A program made the translations under genes and the position numbers. From DASTCZ01 sp963704455 (GTDB lineage: Bacteria > Acidobacteriota > Terriglobia > Acidiferrales > UBA7541), in the NCBI GenBank assembly GCA_963704455.1, contig OY969905.1, positions 2,542,001 to 2,606,000 of the forward strand: a DNA stretch of 64,000 bases, written 5' to 3'. Below, one piece after another: positions 1 to 9,817 of this stretch. The notes beneath the pieces are model-generated. The model was not told the origin of the DNA, ran no database searches, and saw only the letters and a program-made list of their open reading frames with translations. The first letter of the stretch is position 1; each line of letters starts with the position of its first letter.

Positions 1-738
1 GGATTGCTCGAGCCGGAAAGCGGCGTGCTGATGGCGCGGCGCGCAGTTGCAGCAGTGGCGGAGGCGGCAATCGCCGAGGGCGCGGACTATTTCAACGAGC
101 GCGTCTCCGCGCCGCAGGGAGCAGGACGCGCAGCGCTAGTGAAAACCGAATCCGGGCGCGAGATCCGCGCGGAGCAATTTGTATTTGCGTGCGGGCCGTG
201 GCTCGGAAAGGTTTTCCCGGAGCTGCTGGGCCAACGGATATTTACTTCGCGACAGGAAGTTTATTTCTTCGGAGTGCCCGCGGGCAATTCGCGCTTCGCA
301 CCGCCCGCGATGCCGGGTTGGCTGTGCCAGAGCGAATTAATGTACGGCATGCCGGATTTGGAGAGCCGCGGATTCAAGATTGCGCATGACCAACACGGGC
401 TGCCGTTCGATCCTGATACTGGAGCGCGAGTGCCGAGCGCCGAAGGCATCGCCGCGGCGCGCGCGTATATTGCGCAGCGATTTCCCGCGCTTGCGGATGC
501 GCCGCTGGTGGAGGCGCGCGTGTGCCAGTACGAAAATACTTCGAATGGAGATTTTCTCGTGGACAGGCATCCCGGGCACGAAAATGTGTGGCTGGTTGGC
601 GGCGGCTCCGGGCACGGCTTCAAGCACGGACCGGCGATGGGAGAGCACGTTGCCGCGCGAGTGTTGGGAAAATCAGCGCAGGAGCCACGATTTTCGCTTT
701 CTACGAAGGCAACGGCGCAGCGCAGGACGGTGTATTGA
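1..738 (+). CDS. FAD-dependent oxidoreductase, DAO/sarcosine-oxidase type (5' partial)
   Basis: The reading frame is already open at base 1, so this is the C-terminal part (about 245 residues) of a longer enzyme whose FAD-binding N-terminus lies outside the window. The C-terminal motif WLVGGGSGHGFKHGPAMGE resembles the FAD-contacting end of DAO-family amine oxidases (sarcosine oxidase, N-methyltryptophan oxidase), and the preceding VCQYENTSNGDFLVDRHPG fits the same fold. These enzymes oxidise secondary amines or amino acids using FAD; the substrate cannot be told here. It converges with the kinase gene that ends at 787. A small dyad at 59-72 bases past 700 (TTCCC-N4-GGGAA, 759-772) lies between the two genes and could aid termination. 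Confidence 0.8.
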   Translation, partial: GLLEPESGVLMARRAVAAVAEAAIAEGADYFNERVSAPQGAGRAALVKTESGREIRAEQFVFACGPWLGKVFPELLGQRIFTSRQEVYFFGVPAGNSRFAPPAMPGWLCQSELMYGMPDLESRGFKIAHDQHGLPFDPDTGARVPSAEGIAAARAYIAQRFPALADAPLVEARVCQYENTSNGDFLVDRHPGHENVWLVGGGSGHGFKHGPAMGEHVAARVLGKSAQEPRFSLSTKATAQRRTVY

Positions 739-786
739 ACTGGATTGTTGGACTGAGCTTCCCAACCGGGAATTCCGGAAATGCCT

Positions 787-3030
787 TCAGGCAGTGGCGC
801 GGCGAGCGCTGAGTTTCTCTTCCGAATCTTCCGTATCTTCCTGATTGCCGGAGTAGCCGTAGGCGTAGTCTTCCCCGGAAGTATCCACCTGATTCAGAAC
901 GACTCCGATCACCCTGCCGGGAATATTGCGGAGGTTGGCGCAAGCCTGTTTCACAAGTTTGCGGGGAGTGTGGCCGCTGTGTACCACAAGGGCGACTGCA
1001 TTCGCGTAAGACGCGAGCACGCGGCTATCCGCCATGTTGAGAAGTATCGGTGAATCCAGAATTACAACATCATAGACCATCGCCGCCTGATGAAGGAAAT
1101 CCTCCATCCTCGCCGAGGAGAGAAGCTCGGCGGGATGCAACGGCCGTTCATCGCCGGCAATGAGGTCCAGGCAAGGAACTCCCGACGGACGAATGAATTC
1201 CTGCCAATCTCCGCGGCCTTCAAGGTAGCTGGCCAGTCCGGTGCCCGCATCGCCGAAGAAAATTTTGTGCACGCTGGGGCGGCGCATGTCGGCGTCCACA
1301 AGAAGGACGCGTTTGCCGAGTTGCGCAAGGGCGATGCTGAGATTGGAGGAGATGGTCGTTTTCCCTTCCGAGGGCACGGCGCTACTGATGAGCAACGAGC
1401 GAGGAAGCGCGCCATCCAACGCAAAGAGAAAAGAGGTCCGCAGGTTTCGAATAGACTCGGAGAGAACAAATTGGTCGGGCCCGGACCTGTCAAGCCGGAA
1501 CCAATCTTCTGACACCTGCGGGCCAACCGCCCCGATGCCATTGCTTCCTAGGCGAATGATTACGCGGAATCTGGGATGGCTTTGGCTGGATGCGGCATCG
1601 CGCACAAGGGGAGCGGCGGGAACAACACCAAGCAACGGGATATTGAGGGAGGTCTCCACGTCCTCCTGAGTCTGGAATGTGTCGCGCAGGTATTCCTGCG
1701 TGAATACAAAACCGATGCCGAGCGTGAGCCCGATGAGCGCGCCGAGGATCAGGTTGTAGGACATGCGTGGGCGCGAGGGAAACGCCGGGATCTGCGCTGA
1801 TTCGAAGATGCGCGCATTCGGCGCGTCAAAACGGGCGGAGACGCCTGCCTCGTTCATTTGACGCAAGAGACCCTCATAGAGCTGTTTATCGAGATCGACT
1901 TCATGTTTTAGAAAAGTGTCCTGCAACAACTGCTGCGATGTGCTGCTGACAAGCTCCTGCTGCTTTTGAAATGCCTGAAATACGAGCGCTTCCTGCCGGA
2001 CGGAAGTCTCAAAGTCCGCGAAAATCTTTTGCAGAAGGCGTTTGCGTTCTTCTTCCTGCGTCACGCGGACCTGCTTTAGCTCATCCTGAAGCTGCACCAT
2101 CTGGGGGAAATTCGGGCCGAATTTTGAGGAGAGGCTGGCAATTTGCGCGGCGAGCTCCGCGTCCTTCTTCAGCAACTCATCAAACAATGTGCTCCGCAGA
2201 ATGGAAAGGTCGCCGGATTGAACCTGCCGGTGGAGCGATTCCTTTTCGATGCGCGCCGTCTGCACGCGGGTGAGTTCGGCCTGAAGTTGCTGGAGGCGCT
2301 CACTATCAACATTTTGCTCCACGCCACCAACAGTTTCGAAGAAGAACAGGCGGTGCTCTATCTCATACTGCTGCAGAGCGAGTGTGTCCTGCTCAAGCTT
2401 CGATTTCGTTTGATGGAGTTGGTCGAGCAGCCAGGTGGACGCGGACTGAGACATCGCGGACCGGCGATCCCGCACCTGGTCAATATAGAAGTTCATGAGT
2501 TGGTTCGCGGACTGCGCCGCCACTACCGGGGATTCCGAATCAAAACCGATTTCAACGAGTTGCGTGCCTTTCAGAACATTGACGGAGAGACGGCGCTGGA
2601 AATCTGCCGGGGCCATGGGATTGGGCGGTGCATCATGGGAGCCGGAAGCCATCAATCCGAGATGGTCAATCACGCGAGAAGCAAGCTCGCTGCTGCTCAG
2701 AATCGCGATTTGCGTCTGGAGATAACTATCGGGCACCGCTTGGTTTTGAAAAAGCTCGCCGAGGCTGGCCACGCTGCTCTTTGGCATTTCAATCTCAAGA
2801 GTGCCCTTGGCGAGGAATGTGGGCTGCTGCCGGAGCGTGCTGAAAAGAAAGAGAAGGAAGACGGCGAGGACAATCGGGAGAATCGTCCAACGCCGCTTCC
2901 AGAGAAGATGGCAGTATGTCGCGATGGAAGTGCCGCTTTCCGCGCTGGGATCATCGAGCGGAAAGGCATCGCGCGGCGCCGGGCTCGCCGGCGCGGGGAG
3001 TGGGTGATCCAGTTCCGGCAGGATTCTCAA
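787..3030 (-). CDS. Polysaccharide chain-length / BY-kinase (Wzc-GumC type)
   Basis: A 747-residue inner-membrane protein with the Wzz-BY-kinase layout: first membrane segment near residues 50-68 (after KRRWTILPIV), a long periplasmic coiled-coil region, a second membrane segment near 425-445, then a cytoplasmic ATPase. The Walker A motif SSAVPSEGKTTISSN lies near residue 553, followed by VLLVDADMRRPS and VVILDSPIL. The tail has DYAYGYS, a modest tyrosine cluster suited to autophosphorylation. By family it would set chain length and export of a polysaccharide together with a Wza-type channel. It is separated from the main EPS locus (starting at 13503) by two unrelated units, so it may serve another polymer. 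Its start is preceded by a long leader with an AT-rich patch at 3205-3240. Confidence 0.92.
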   Translation of the reverse strand: MRILPELDHPLPAPASPAPRDAFPLDDPSAESGTSIATYCHLLWKRRWTILPIVLAVFLLFLFSTLRQQPTFLAKGTLEIEMPKSSVASLGELFQNQAVPDSYLQTQIAILSSSELASRVIDHLGLMASGSHDAPPNPMAPADFQRRLSVNVLKGTQLVEIGFDSESPVVAAQSANQLMNFYIDQVRDRRSAMSQSASTWLLDQLHQTKSKLEQDTLALQQYEIEHRLFFFETVGGVEQNVDSERLQQLQAELTRVQTARIEKESLHRQVQSGDLSILRSTLFDELLKKDAELAAQIASLSSKFGPNFPQMVQLQDELKQVRVTQEEERKRLLQKIFADFETSVRQEALVFQAFQKQQELVSSTSQQLLQDTFLKHEVDLDKQLYEGLLRQMNEAGVSARFDAPNARIFESAQIPAFPSRPRMSYNLILGALIGLTLGIGFVFTQEYLRDTFQTQEDVETSLNIPLLGVVPAAPLVRDAASSQSHPRFRVIIRLGSNGIGAVGPQVSEDWFRLDRSGPDQFVLSESIRNLRTSFLFALDGALPRSLLISSAVPSEGKTTISSNLSIALAQLGKRVLLVDADMRRPSVHKIFFGDAGTGLASYLEGRGDWQEFIRPSGVPCLDLIAGDERPLHPAELLSSARMEDFLHQAAMVYDVVILDSPILLNMADSRVLASYANAVALVVHSGHTPRKLVKQACANLRNIPGRVIGVVLNQVDTSGEDYAYGYSGNQEDTEDSEEKLSARRATA

Positions 3031-3404
3031 GATCGCCTCCAGAGAAGACCAAGCTCGATGATGTCGAATGAATTGGGAATGATTGAATTGGTTCGAGCGT
3101 GGGGCCGGCCGTGCGCGAGATTCAGCGAAGCCAAACGGGCGTGTGAAAAATTACAGTGTGCCAAAGAGTCCGGGCTGGGAGGGGTGCGCACGGAATATTC
3201 TCGCTTAGTAATTATAATAATGTATATATCTATAGATAAATACGCACCTCGTGTCAAGCACAATTTCCATGGAAGGCGCGGGGGGGCTGTAGCGATGAAG
3301 GCGCGGCCGGAAGCTCCGCGCCGCTCCCGTTTTACGGGCCGTTGCGCCCTGAAATGCAAATGCCCCACCCTCCCGAAGAAGAGTGGGGCGCTTGAATGAA
3401 ATTG
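3031..3404. other. Intergenic region with AT-rich patch and a terminator-like hairpin
   Basis: No gene is apparent in these 374 bases. A strikingly AT-rich stretch (about 3205-3240) sits in GC-rich surroundings. Read on the minus strand it contains a perfect TATAAT (3216-3211) with a weak TTATCT 17 bases upstream, so it is a candidate promoter for the kinase gene at 3030, leaving a leader of roughly 170 bases. The other end holds a hairpin just beyond the receptor gene stop. Confidence 0.5.
3362..3389 (-). terminator. Terminator-like hairpin after the TonB receptor gene
   Basis: On the minus strand GCCCCAC and GTGGGGC form a perfect 7-bp stem around a 14-base loop, starting 15 bases past the receptor stop codon. 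The following bases are T-rich (ATTTGCATTT) but are not a clean T tract, so termination strength is uncertain. Confidence 0.45.
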
Positions 3405-6400
3405 CTAGAACGTAAGGCGCCCGCCGAGTTGGAACTGTCGCCGGTTGAAGTCCGACGTGAAAGCGAGCGGGGTGTTGGGCAGAAACGACACGATTCCGTG
3501 AGGGTTGGCCGGTATGTTGGCAAACCCGTTGAAAGTGGGCACTTCATTGTTCACGCTGGAGTAGTTCGTCCGGTTGAGAAGGTTAAAGCTCTCAGCGGTT
3601 AACGTGAGGCCCATCTTCTCATTGATATGGATCTCCCTGCTCAGCCGCATATCCCAGGTAAAGAAATCCGGGCCGATCCCGGTGTTGCGGCCTACTCCGA
3701 GCGGGCGGTCATTGGTGTAATGGCGATCGCCGTTGATGTCCGTGCTGTCCGCGAGAATATTAAAAGGATGGCCGCTGTTGTAGCTGATGATCGGGGTGAG
3801 TCCAAAACCGGACAAGAGCCAATGGTGCCAGGGGCTTTGCATGACGCTCGAGAAAACGACCGAATGGCGCTGGTCAAAATCGGAAAGCCCCCTTTCTCCA
3901 AAGAGGTTCGTATTATCTTCAGGGCCATAGTCACTGTTGAAATCGGTGGTCGTGTCGATCGCTTTGCTGTATGTGTAGCTGGCCATTATGGAGAAATGGT
4001 CGCTGAAGCGCTTTTTGACTTCGAGGATGCCGCCCGTGTAAATCGCCGATCCTTCGGAGGAATAAACGTTGTTCTGAAGGGTCAGCGGATTGGCGAAGCA
4101 GGTCACGATGGCAGCCCCCGCACATGGAGCCACGCCGGTCGGGTTCGGTAGGCTGGCATTCCAGTTCCGAATCGTTACCTGTTGTCCGGTGAATGGGGAC
4201 GTTAACGTAGTGAGAGGCGCCGTGGCGAGATCGTTTGTATCAATTGCGACTGGCAGAGCGACCGTGTGGACCCAGACACCGCTCACGGAAACGGTCCAAT
4301 TTGTAGCGAACTCGCGCTCAATTCCCAGAGAGGCTTGCTGCGAATATGGACTCCGGTAACCGGTCTGACCGGAGAAAACTACGCTGAGCGGAGGAAGTGG
4401 TGTGTTATGTGAAACAGTGATGCCGAATTGGGTTAGGTTTGCAGGCGTGATGCAGGCAGCATTTCCGGCTGTGGGAGTCGTGCATGAAATGAGGCCCTGC
4501 GCAAAAAGTGTTTGGAAGATTGCCGCTGAAGTCAGCGATGGATTTCCGGGCGCGCCGGTCAACGGGACAAAGACTTGAGCAATCTGCTGGACGCCGTTCA
4601 CGATGCCGAGAGTCTGTACCACATCAGCAATCTGGCCGTAGATAGGCGAATAAAAGATACCGTACCCGCCGCGAACAACGGTCTTGTGGTCCTTGAACGG
4701 GTCCCACGAAAAGGAAACGCGCGGGGCGGCATTGTGCAGTTGGGAAGCCAGCGGGCCGTACTGCGCATCCATTTCATATCGAAGGCCATACGTAAACGAA
4801 AAATTCGAAGCCATCTGCCAGGTGTCTTGGGCATAAAACGCACCAAACGGCCTCGGATAATTGTAAACGGGGTTTCCAAATCCCTGCTGGTAGAACTGCG
4901 GCGCCCCCAGGGACACGGACTGCAGGGCGTTGATGCCCGCGGGATTGATAGTTGCAGAAAGGCCGCAGTCGGCTGCTGGCGCCGCCAAGCACGGGCTCAA
5001 GACTATTCCCGGCAAAGTGCCGAACACAAAACGGCCTGGAAAAAAGGTGTGCGATTCGGTGTGGTCTCCGCGTTCGAGGAAATAAACTCCGGCCTTTATG
5101 GTGTGGTGGCCCCGGCTCCAGGTGATGTTATCCGCAGCTTCATAACGGCGCATGATGGAAAGACTCGGCTGGAAGATGTTGGTGCCGAGCGAGGCGTACC
5201 CTGCGATGTCAAGTCCAGCCTCTCCGGGTACGTTTGGAAGGACATTGAAGTCGTTGTAGCTATATTGCCCGCGCAATTCATTTTGTAATTCCGCGCTGAA
5301 AGAGTGATACCAGGCCGCCTGAAGAGTGTGGTCGTAGGTATTGATTGTATTCCCCCGCGAGACGCCTGTCAGACCCAGAGCGTCCAAGTTCGCTTGATTG
5401 TCATACCCGTACCGGTAAGTGAGGTACGCCTGGTCGTGGTCACTGAAAGAATGGTCCAGCCGGGCGGACGCGAGGTACTGGTGCTCATTAAATGGAGCCA
5501 AGCCACTGTTGGCCTCAAACTGGCCGACGATGAATGCATTACGCGCGGTTTGGAGCGGGCCGGCAACCGGGCCGAGGATCGGCACTAAATTTGCCGTCGG
5601 ATTAACTGTCAAAAGGGCCTGAAGGACGCCTGCGCACATGACCGCGGGCAGCATGGTAAACGGATTTGAGAGGCACGGTACAGATGGGTTTCCGGGCAGC
5701 GCAGCCAAACCACCGATGATGGCATTCTGATTATCCAATGTGAAAGTGCCATTATCCGGGCGGAACAGAGCCGTGCTGTTTAGCATCGGAACGCTGTTCT
5801 GAGAAGTTTGGAGCAACCCTTCAAAGGAAACAAAGAGAAATGTTTTTTCTTTTTGGAGCGGCCCGCCGATGGAACCGCCGAATTGCTGACGATTGAGCGC
5901 ATCCTTCACGGGCGTTGCCGAACTGTCCGGATTCGCGGGATTGAAAGTTGCGCCTACGGCGAGGGCCGGCGCGAAGGAAAAGGGATCTTGCGCATCCATT
6001 CCCTGATTCCGAAAAAGACCAAAGAGGTTGCCGTGAACATGATTCGTGCCGGATTTGCTCACGATGTTGACGGAAGCCCCGCTGGCGGATCCCAGGTCCG
6101 CGCCGTAGTTACTGCGGTTAATCTGGAATTCCTGGACGGCATCCTGACCCAGATTCACGCGAACGCCGCCCGAATCATCATTCGCTTCGCCTCCGTCCAC
6201 CGTCACACTATTCCCCCTGCCGTTGCTCCCGTAAAGCGAGAGGCCGCTCTGTGGCGTCTGTACGACGCGAAAATCCTGGGAGTCCACGAGTTTTACGGAA
6301 TTCGACACGCCCGGCGCAAGCAGGGTGAACGTAAGATAGTCACGGCGGTTGATGGGCAAATCCTGAATTTGCATTTGATTGATGGTGTTCGCCTGAGAGC

Positions 6401-6797
6401 CGCGAGTTGTTTCCACGACCGGAGGTCCCGAAGTCACTTCCACAGTTTCCGCGACCTGCGACAATTTGATGTGGAAATCGAGCACAACGGTCTGCCCGAC
6501 ATTCACCACGACGCCCTTTTGAATCTGGGTCTGGAAGCCGGAGATTTCAATCCTGACGTCGTAGATCGTGGGCGAAAGTCCGCTGATCACGTAATCGCCG
6601 GATGTATCCGATTTCGCCGGATGCTTGAGACCCTTTTCAACATCCGTTGCCGTTACGGTGGCATTTGCGACTGCCGCGCCGCTTTGATCCGACACCTTGC
6701 CCTGGATCTGTCCTGAGGCGCCAACGCCCTGCGCGTGCACTGTAAAGGCCGCCAATGTCAGGCAAAAGAAAATCGCTGAAAGTAGTCTGATTTTCAT
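3405..6797 (-). CDS. TonB-dependent receptor, Oar-like, with carboxypeptidase-regulatory domain
   Basis: An outer-membrane beta-barrel protein of 1130 residues. I chose the ATG at 6797 because it gives a clean signal peptide (MKIRLLSAIFFCLTLAA, cleavage near VHAQG) and follows a G-rich ribosome site; the frame is open 21 codons further upstream. An N-terminal carboxypeptidase-regulatory (beta-sandwich) domain at about 28-110 begins GQIQGKVSDQSGAAVANATV. A plug domain follows, including GSNGRGNSVTVDGGEAND, then a long barrel ending ...FQLGGRLTF with the terminal aromatic residue typical of outer-membrane proteins. The architecture is the Oar/TonB type greatly expanded in Acidobacteriota. The substrate is unknown; by family it could be a glycan fragment, peptide or metal complex. 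The leader contains a perfect dyad at 6842-6858. Confidence 0.9.
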   Translation of the reverse strand: MKIRLLSAIFFCLTLAAFTVHAQGVGASGQIQGKVSDQSGAAVANATVTATDVEKGLKHPAKSDTSGDYVISGLSPTIYDVRIEISGFQTQIQKGVVVNVGQTVVLDFHIKLSQVAETVEVTSGPPVVETTRGSQANTINQMQIQDLPINRRDYLTFTLLAPGVSNSVKLVDSQDFRVVQTPQSGLSLYGSNGRGNSVTVDGGEANDDSGGVRVNLGQDAVQEFQINRSNYGADLGSASGASVNIVSKSGTNHVHGNLFGLFRNQGMDAQDPFSFAPALAVGATFNPANPDSSATPVKDALNRQQFGGSIGGPLQKEKTFLFVSFEGLLQTSQNSVPMLNSTALFRPDNGTFTLDNQNAIIGGLAALPGNPSVPCLSNPFTMLPAVMCAGVLQALLTVNPTANLVPILGPVAGPLQTARNAFIVGQFEANSGLAPFNEHQYLASARLDHSFSDHDQAYLTYRYGYDNQANLDALGLTGVSRGNTINTYDHTLQAAWYHSFSAELQNELRGQYSYNDFNVLPNVPGEAGLDIAGYASLGTNIFQPSLSIMRRYEAADNITWSRGHHTIKAGVYFLERGDHTESHTFFPGRFVFGTLPGIVLSPCLAAPAADCGLSATINPAGINALQSVSLGAPQFYQQGFGNPVYNYPRPFGAFYAQDTWQMASNFSFTYGLRYEMDAQYGPLASQLHNAAPRVSFSWDPFKDHKTVVRGGYGIFYSPIYGQIADVVQTLGIVNGVQQIAQVFVPLTGAPGNPSLTSAAIFQTLFAQGLISCTTPTAGNAACITPANLTQFGITVSHNTPLPPLSVVFSGQTGYRSPYSQQASLGIEREFATNWTVSVSGVWVHTVALPVAIDTNDLATAPLTTLTSPFTGQQVTIRNWNASLPNPTGVAPCAGAAIVTCFANPLTLQNNVYSSEGSAIYTGGILEVKKRFSDHFSIMASYTYSKAIDTTTDFNSDYGPEDNTNLFGERGLSDFDQRHSVVFSSVMQSPWHHWLLSGFGLTPIISYNSGHPFNILADSTDINGDRHYTNDRPLGVGRNTGIGPDFFTWDMRLSREIHINEKMGLTLTAESFNLLNRTNYSSVNNEVPTFNGFANIPANPHGIVSFLPNTPLAFTSDFNRRQFQLGGRLTF

Positions 6798-6841
6798 TGT
6801 TTTACACCCCCGGCTTTCATTTCCTTGGAACTTCTCACCCC

Positions 6842-6858
6842 GTCGGAAAGGTTCCGAC
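6842..6858. promoter_or_regulatory. Perfect inverted repeat in the receptor leader
   Basis: GTCGGAA-AGG-TTCCGAC is a perfect 7-bp dyad 45-61 bases upstream of the receptor ATG at 6797. It could be an operator or an mRNA hairpin in the 5' leader. No regulator gene is adjacent to support either reading. Confidence 0.35.
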
Positions 6859-7013
6859 ATCTTGGAGGTATAGTACTTGGCTCAGTGTTCTTGACGCAAG
6901 ATTTGCAATGCAAGAATTGTTGTTAATGCACAGACTGATTGGACTTCCATAGTTCGTAAGGACTACCCCGTGGCGGAGTCGAAGATTGGATTCACCGGGG
7001 CCAGTGGAATTAA

Positions 7014-8393
7014 TCAGGAGCGCCGCATTAGTCCGAGATAGACGAGACCCGCGACGAAAAACCCTACGAACCATGCATAGCGATACAGAGGGTAAAGGGG
7101 GTGCCAGACGAGCCCCACGAGTGCGATGGCAATTCCCGCAGCCAATGCTACGACAGCGCGCCAGTTGATGCCGCGTGAGTAGGCGTACGCGCCATCGGCA
7201 CGATAAAGGTCATTCACATCCAGATTGCAATGCCGGAGCACAAAATAATCCGCGATCATGATTCCCGCGATTGGCCCGAGCAGCCCTGAATAGCCCACGA
7301 GCCACCCAAAAATATAAGCGCTGAAGCTGCTCAGAAGCTTCCACGGCATCATCAGCACGCCGATCACGCAGGTAATCAGACCGCCGGTGCGGAAGGAGAT
7401 GCGCCGGGGATTCAAATTCGAAAAATCGTTTGACGGAGAGACGACGTTTGCGGCGACGTTGGTGTTCAGCGTGGCGATGAGCAATGCAACGAGCGCCACT
7501 AGAGCGACGACCGGGCGGTTGAAGCGGCCCAGGAGCTTGACCGGATCCCAGATCGCTTCACCGAAAATTACAACCGAGGCCGACGTGACTGCGACGCCGA
7601 TGAAAGAGTAGAGCGTCATGGCCGCGGGCAAGCCGATGGCCTGGCCCAACATTTGCGCGCGCTGCGATTTTGCGTAACGCGTGAAGTCGGGAATGTTCAA
7701 CGCGACAGTGGCCCAGAAGCCGACCATGGCGGTAAGCGATGGAACGAAGAACCGGAAAAATTCCCCGCTCGTGTGGAATTTGCTCGGAGCGCTGAGCACC
7801 GGCCCAAGCCCGCCGGCAAGCGACGTAATCCACCAGAGAAGGAGCAGGCCGACGCCGAGCATGAAGGGTGCCGCAATGCCTTCAAGAAATTTGATGGCCT
7901 CGATCCCGCGCCAGATAACAAATACATTGAGCGCCCAGAAAGCGAAGAAACAAATCCAGAGCCACGCCTGCGAAGTGCGCGCCGCGGGCCACACGATTCC
8001 CAGCATCGTGTAAATCGCCTGGCCGCCAATCCACGTTTGAATTCCAAACCATCCGCAGGCGACGAGCGCGCGCAGCACCGCCGGAATGTTTGCTCCCCGC
8101 ACTCCGAATGACGCGCGCACAAAAACCGGAAACGGAATCCCATACTTCGTGCCGGCGTGCGCGTTCAAAAGCATCGGCACGAGAACGATCAGGTTGCCGA
8201 GAAGGATGGTGCCAACGGCCTGCCACCAATTCATGCCGCCGGCAATCAGTCCGGATGCAAGCATGTAGGTGGGAATGCAAACGCTCATGGCAACCCAGAG
8301 CGAGGCGTAATTGTAGACGCCCCAGGTGCGGCGCTCGGCGGAAACCGGCGCGAGGTCTTCGTTATAAAGTGTGCGGTCTTGGCTGGGGACCAT
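7014..8393 (-). CDS. NCS1-family nucleobase/hydantoin permease
   Basis: A 459-residue polytopic membrane protein with about 12 hydrophobic segments. The N-terminal region (RTWGVYNYASLWVAMSVCIP, then LASGLIAGGMNWWQA and GIPFPVFVRASFG) is the NCS1 signature shared by cytosine, uracil, allantoin and hydantoin symporters such as Mhp1. It is the last gene of the pyrimidine-catabolism operon, 38 bases after the dihydropyrimidinase gene, so uptake of uracil, thymine or a dihydropyrimidine/hydantoin is the natural role. Substrate choice within NCS1 cannot be read reliably from sequence alone. Confidence 0.9.
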   Translation of the reverse strand: MVPSQDRTLYNEDLAPVSAERRTWGVYNYASLWVAMSVCIPTYMLASGLIAGGMNWWQAVGTILLGNLIVLVPMLLNAHAGTKYGIPFPVFVRASFGVRGANIPAVLRALVACGWFGIQTWIGGQAIYTMLGIVWPAARTSQAWLWICFFAFWALNVFVIWRGIEAIKFLEGIAAPFMLGVGLLLLWWITSLAGGLGPVLSAPSKFHTSGEFFRFFVPSLTAMVGFWATVALNIPDFTRYAKSQRAQMLGQAIGLPAAMTLYSFIGVAVTSASVVIFGEAIWDPVKLLGRFNRPVVALVALVALLIATLNTNVAANVVSPSNDFSNLNPRRISFRTGGLITCVIGVLMMPWKLLSSFSAYIFGWLVGYSGLLGPIAGIMIADYFVLRHCNLDVNDLYRADGAYAYSRGINWRAVVALAAGIAIALVGLVWHPLYPLYRYAWFVGFFVAGLVYLGLMRRS

Positions 8394-8431
8394 TTGGCGA
8401 GCGCTCGTCTATTGCTCGTTCATTGCAGGGG

Positions 8432-9817
8432 CTATTGCCACGCTCCGCCGCGCGCGGCGCGTTTCAGGAAACTGCCACGGCCCGTGCGGCCGAGGAATTT
8501 TCCTTCGTCCACCACCACTTCGCCGCGGGAAAACACCGTGCGTGCATTGCCCTTCACCTGAAATCCTTCGAACATGGAGTAGTCCACGCGCATGTGGTGC
8601 GTTTTCGCGCTGATGGTGTGCGCCGCGTTCGGGTCCCAGATGACGATGTCCGCATCGCTGCCGGCGGCGAGTTCGCCCTTGCGCGGGTAAAGTCCAAAAA
8701 GTTTCGCGGGCGTCGTCGAAACAAGTTCAACGAAACGGTTCAATGACAATTTGCCTTCGTTTACGCCGTAGTGAAACAGCAATTGGAGTCGATTCTCAAC
8801 GCCCGGCCCGCCATTGGGAATTTTGGTGAAATCGTCCTTGCCCAGAATTTTCTGGTCTTCAAAGCAGAACGGGCAATGGTCCGTGGATACAACCTGCAAG
8901 TGATCCTGCTTCAACCCATCCCAGAGTTTCGGCAGGTTATGTTTTTCGCGCAGAGGCGGCGTAAAAACATACTTGGCGCCTTCAAAATTGGGGCGCGCAA
9001 GTTCGTCAATCGTCAACAACAAGTATTGCGGACAGGTTTCCGCGAAAACCGGCACGCCGCGGTCGCGAGCCGCGCGGACTTCGTTGAGCGCTTCCTCGGA
9101 TGAAAGATGCACGATGTAAATTGGCGCGCCGGAAATTTCAGACATGGCCACGGCGCGGTGCACCGCTTCCGCTTCGGCGGCCACGGGACGTGTAAGCCCG
9201 TGATAAATGGGCGCCGTCTTGCCTTCGGCGATGGCGCGCCGGACAATCACGTCAATGATGCCGCCGTTTTCAGCGTGAAGGCAGATAAGCGCTCCATTTT
9301 TCGCCGTGCGCGAAAGCGCCTGGAAAATTGTCGCGTCATCAACCATCAGTACATTCGGGTACGCCATGAACAGTTTGAAGCTGGCCACGCCCTCGCGCAC
9401 CAGATCATCCATGTCCTCAAGGCCGGCCGTGCCGAGATCCGTTGCGATCATGTGCAGGCCGTAATCAATCGAAGCGCGGTTCTCCGCTTTTTTCCACCAG
9501 GTGTCGAGCGCATCCCGCATTCGCGTGCCCTTTGGCTGGATCGCGAAATCAATCAGCGTGGTCGTGCCGCCGAACGCAGCGGCTTTGGTGCCGGTCTCGA
9601 AATCATCGCTTGAGGTCGTGCCGCCGAAGGGCATGTCGAGGTGCGTGTGAACGTCAATTCCGCCGGGAAAAACCATCATTCCCTTCGCGTCAATCACTTT
9701 TTCGCCGGACGCGGGCTGCAAATTCGCGGCGATCTCCTTGATGCGTTCGCCTTCCACGCGAATATCCGCCGCGCGAGTCTCCTTCGCCGTGACAACTTTT
9801 CCGTTTCGGATCAACAT
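8432..9817 (-). CDS. hydA: Dihydropyrimidinase (D-hydantoinase family)
   Basis: A 461-residue amidohydrolase that opens 5,6-dihydrouracil or dihydrothymine to N-carbamoyl-beta-amino acids. The binuclear zinc site is complete: GGIDVHTHLDMPFGG (HxH), the carboxylated Lys in SFKLFMAYP, LICLHAENG, IVHLSSEEA, and the Asp in STDHCPF. Length and motifs match D-hydantoinase/dihydropyrimidinase rather than dihydroorotase or allantoinase, and the preceding genes encode dihydropyrimidine dehydrogenase. Its ATG overlaps the preA stop by 7 bases (9811-9817), indicating translational coupling. It is enzyme 2 of the reductive pathway. Confidence 0.93.
   Translation of the reverse strand: MLIRNGKVVTAKETRAADIRVEGERIKEIAANLQPASGEKVIDAKGMMVFPGGIDVHTHLDMPFGGTTSSDDFETGTKAAAFGGTTTLIDFAIQPKGTRMRDALDTWWKKAENRASIDYGLHMIATDLGTAGLEDMDDLVREGVASFKLFMAYPNVLMVDDATIFQALSRTAKNGALICLHAENGGIIDVIVRRAIAEGKTAPIYHGLTRPVAAEAEAVHRAVAMSEISGAPIYIVHLSSEEALNEVRAARDRGVPVFAETCPQYLLLTIDELARPNFEGAKYVFTPPLREKHNLPKLWDGLKQDHLQVVSTDHCPFCFEDQKILGKDDFTKIPNGGPGVENRLQLLFHYGVNEGKLSLNRFVELVSTTPAKLFGLYPRKGELAAGSDADIVIWDPNAAHTISAKTHHMRVDYSMFEGFQVKGNARTVFSRGEVVVDEGKFLGRTGRGSFLKRAARGGAWQ

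Noticed and set aside
2143..3399. Long plus-strand open frame of 418 codons
   Set aside because: It lies antisense to the BY-kinase gene, whose domains and motifs are convincing; the translated product has no recognisable pattern.
5808..6716. Plus-strand open frame of 302 codons
   Set aside because: Antisense to the TonB-dependent receptor gene; typical shadow frame in GC-rich DNA.
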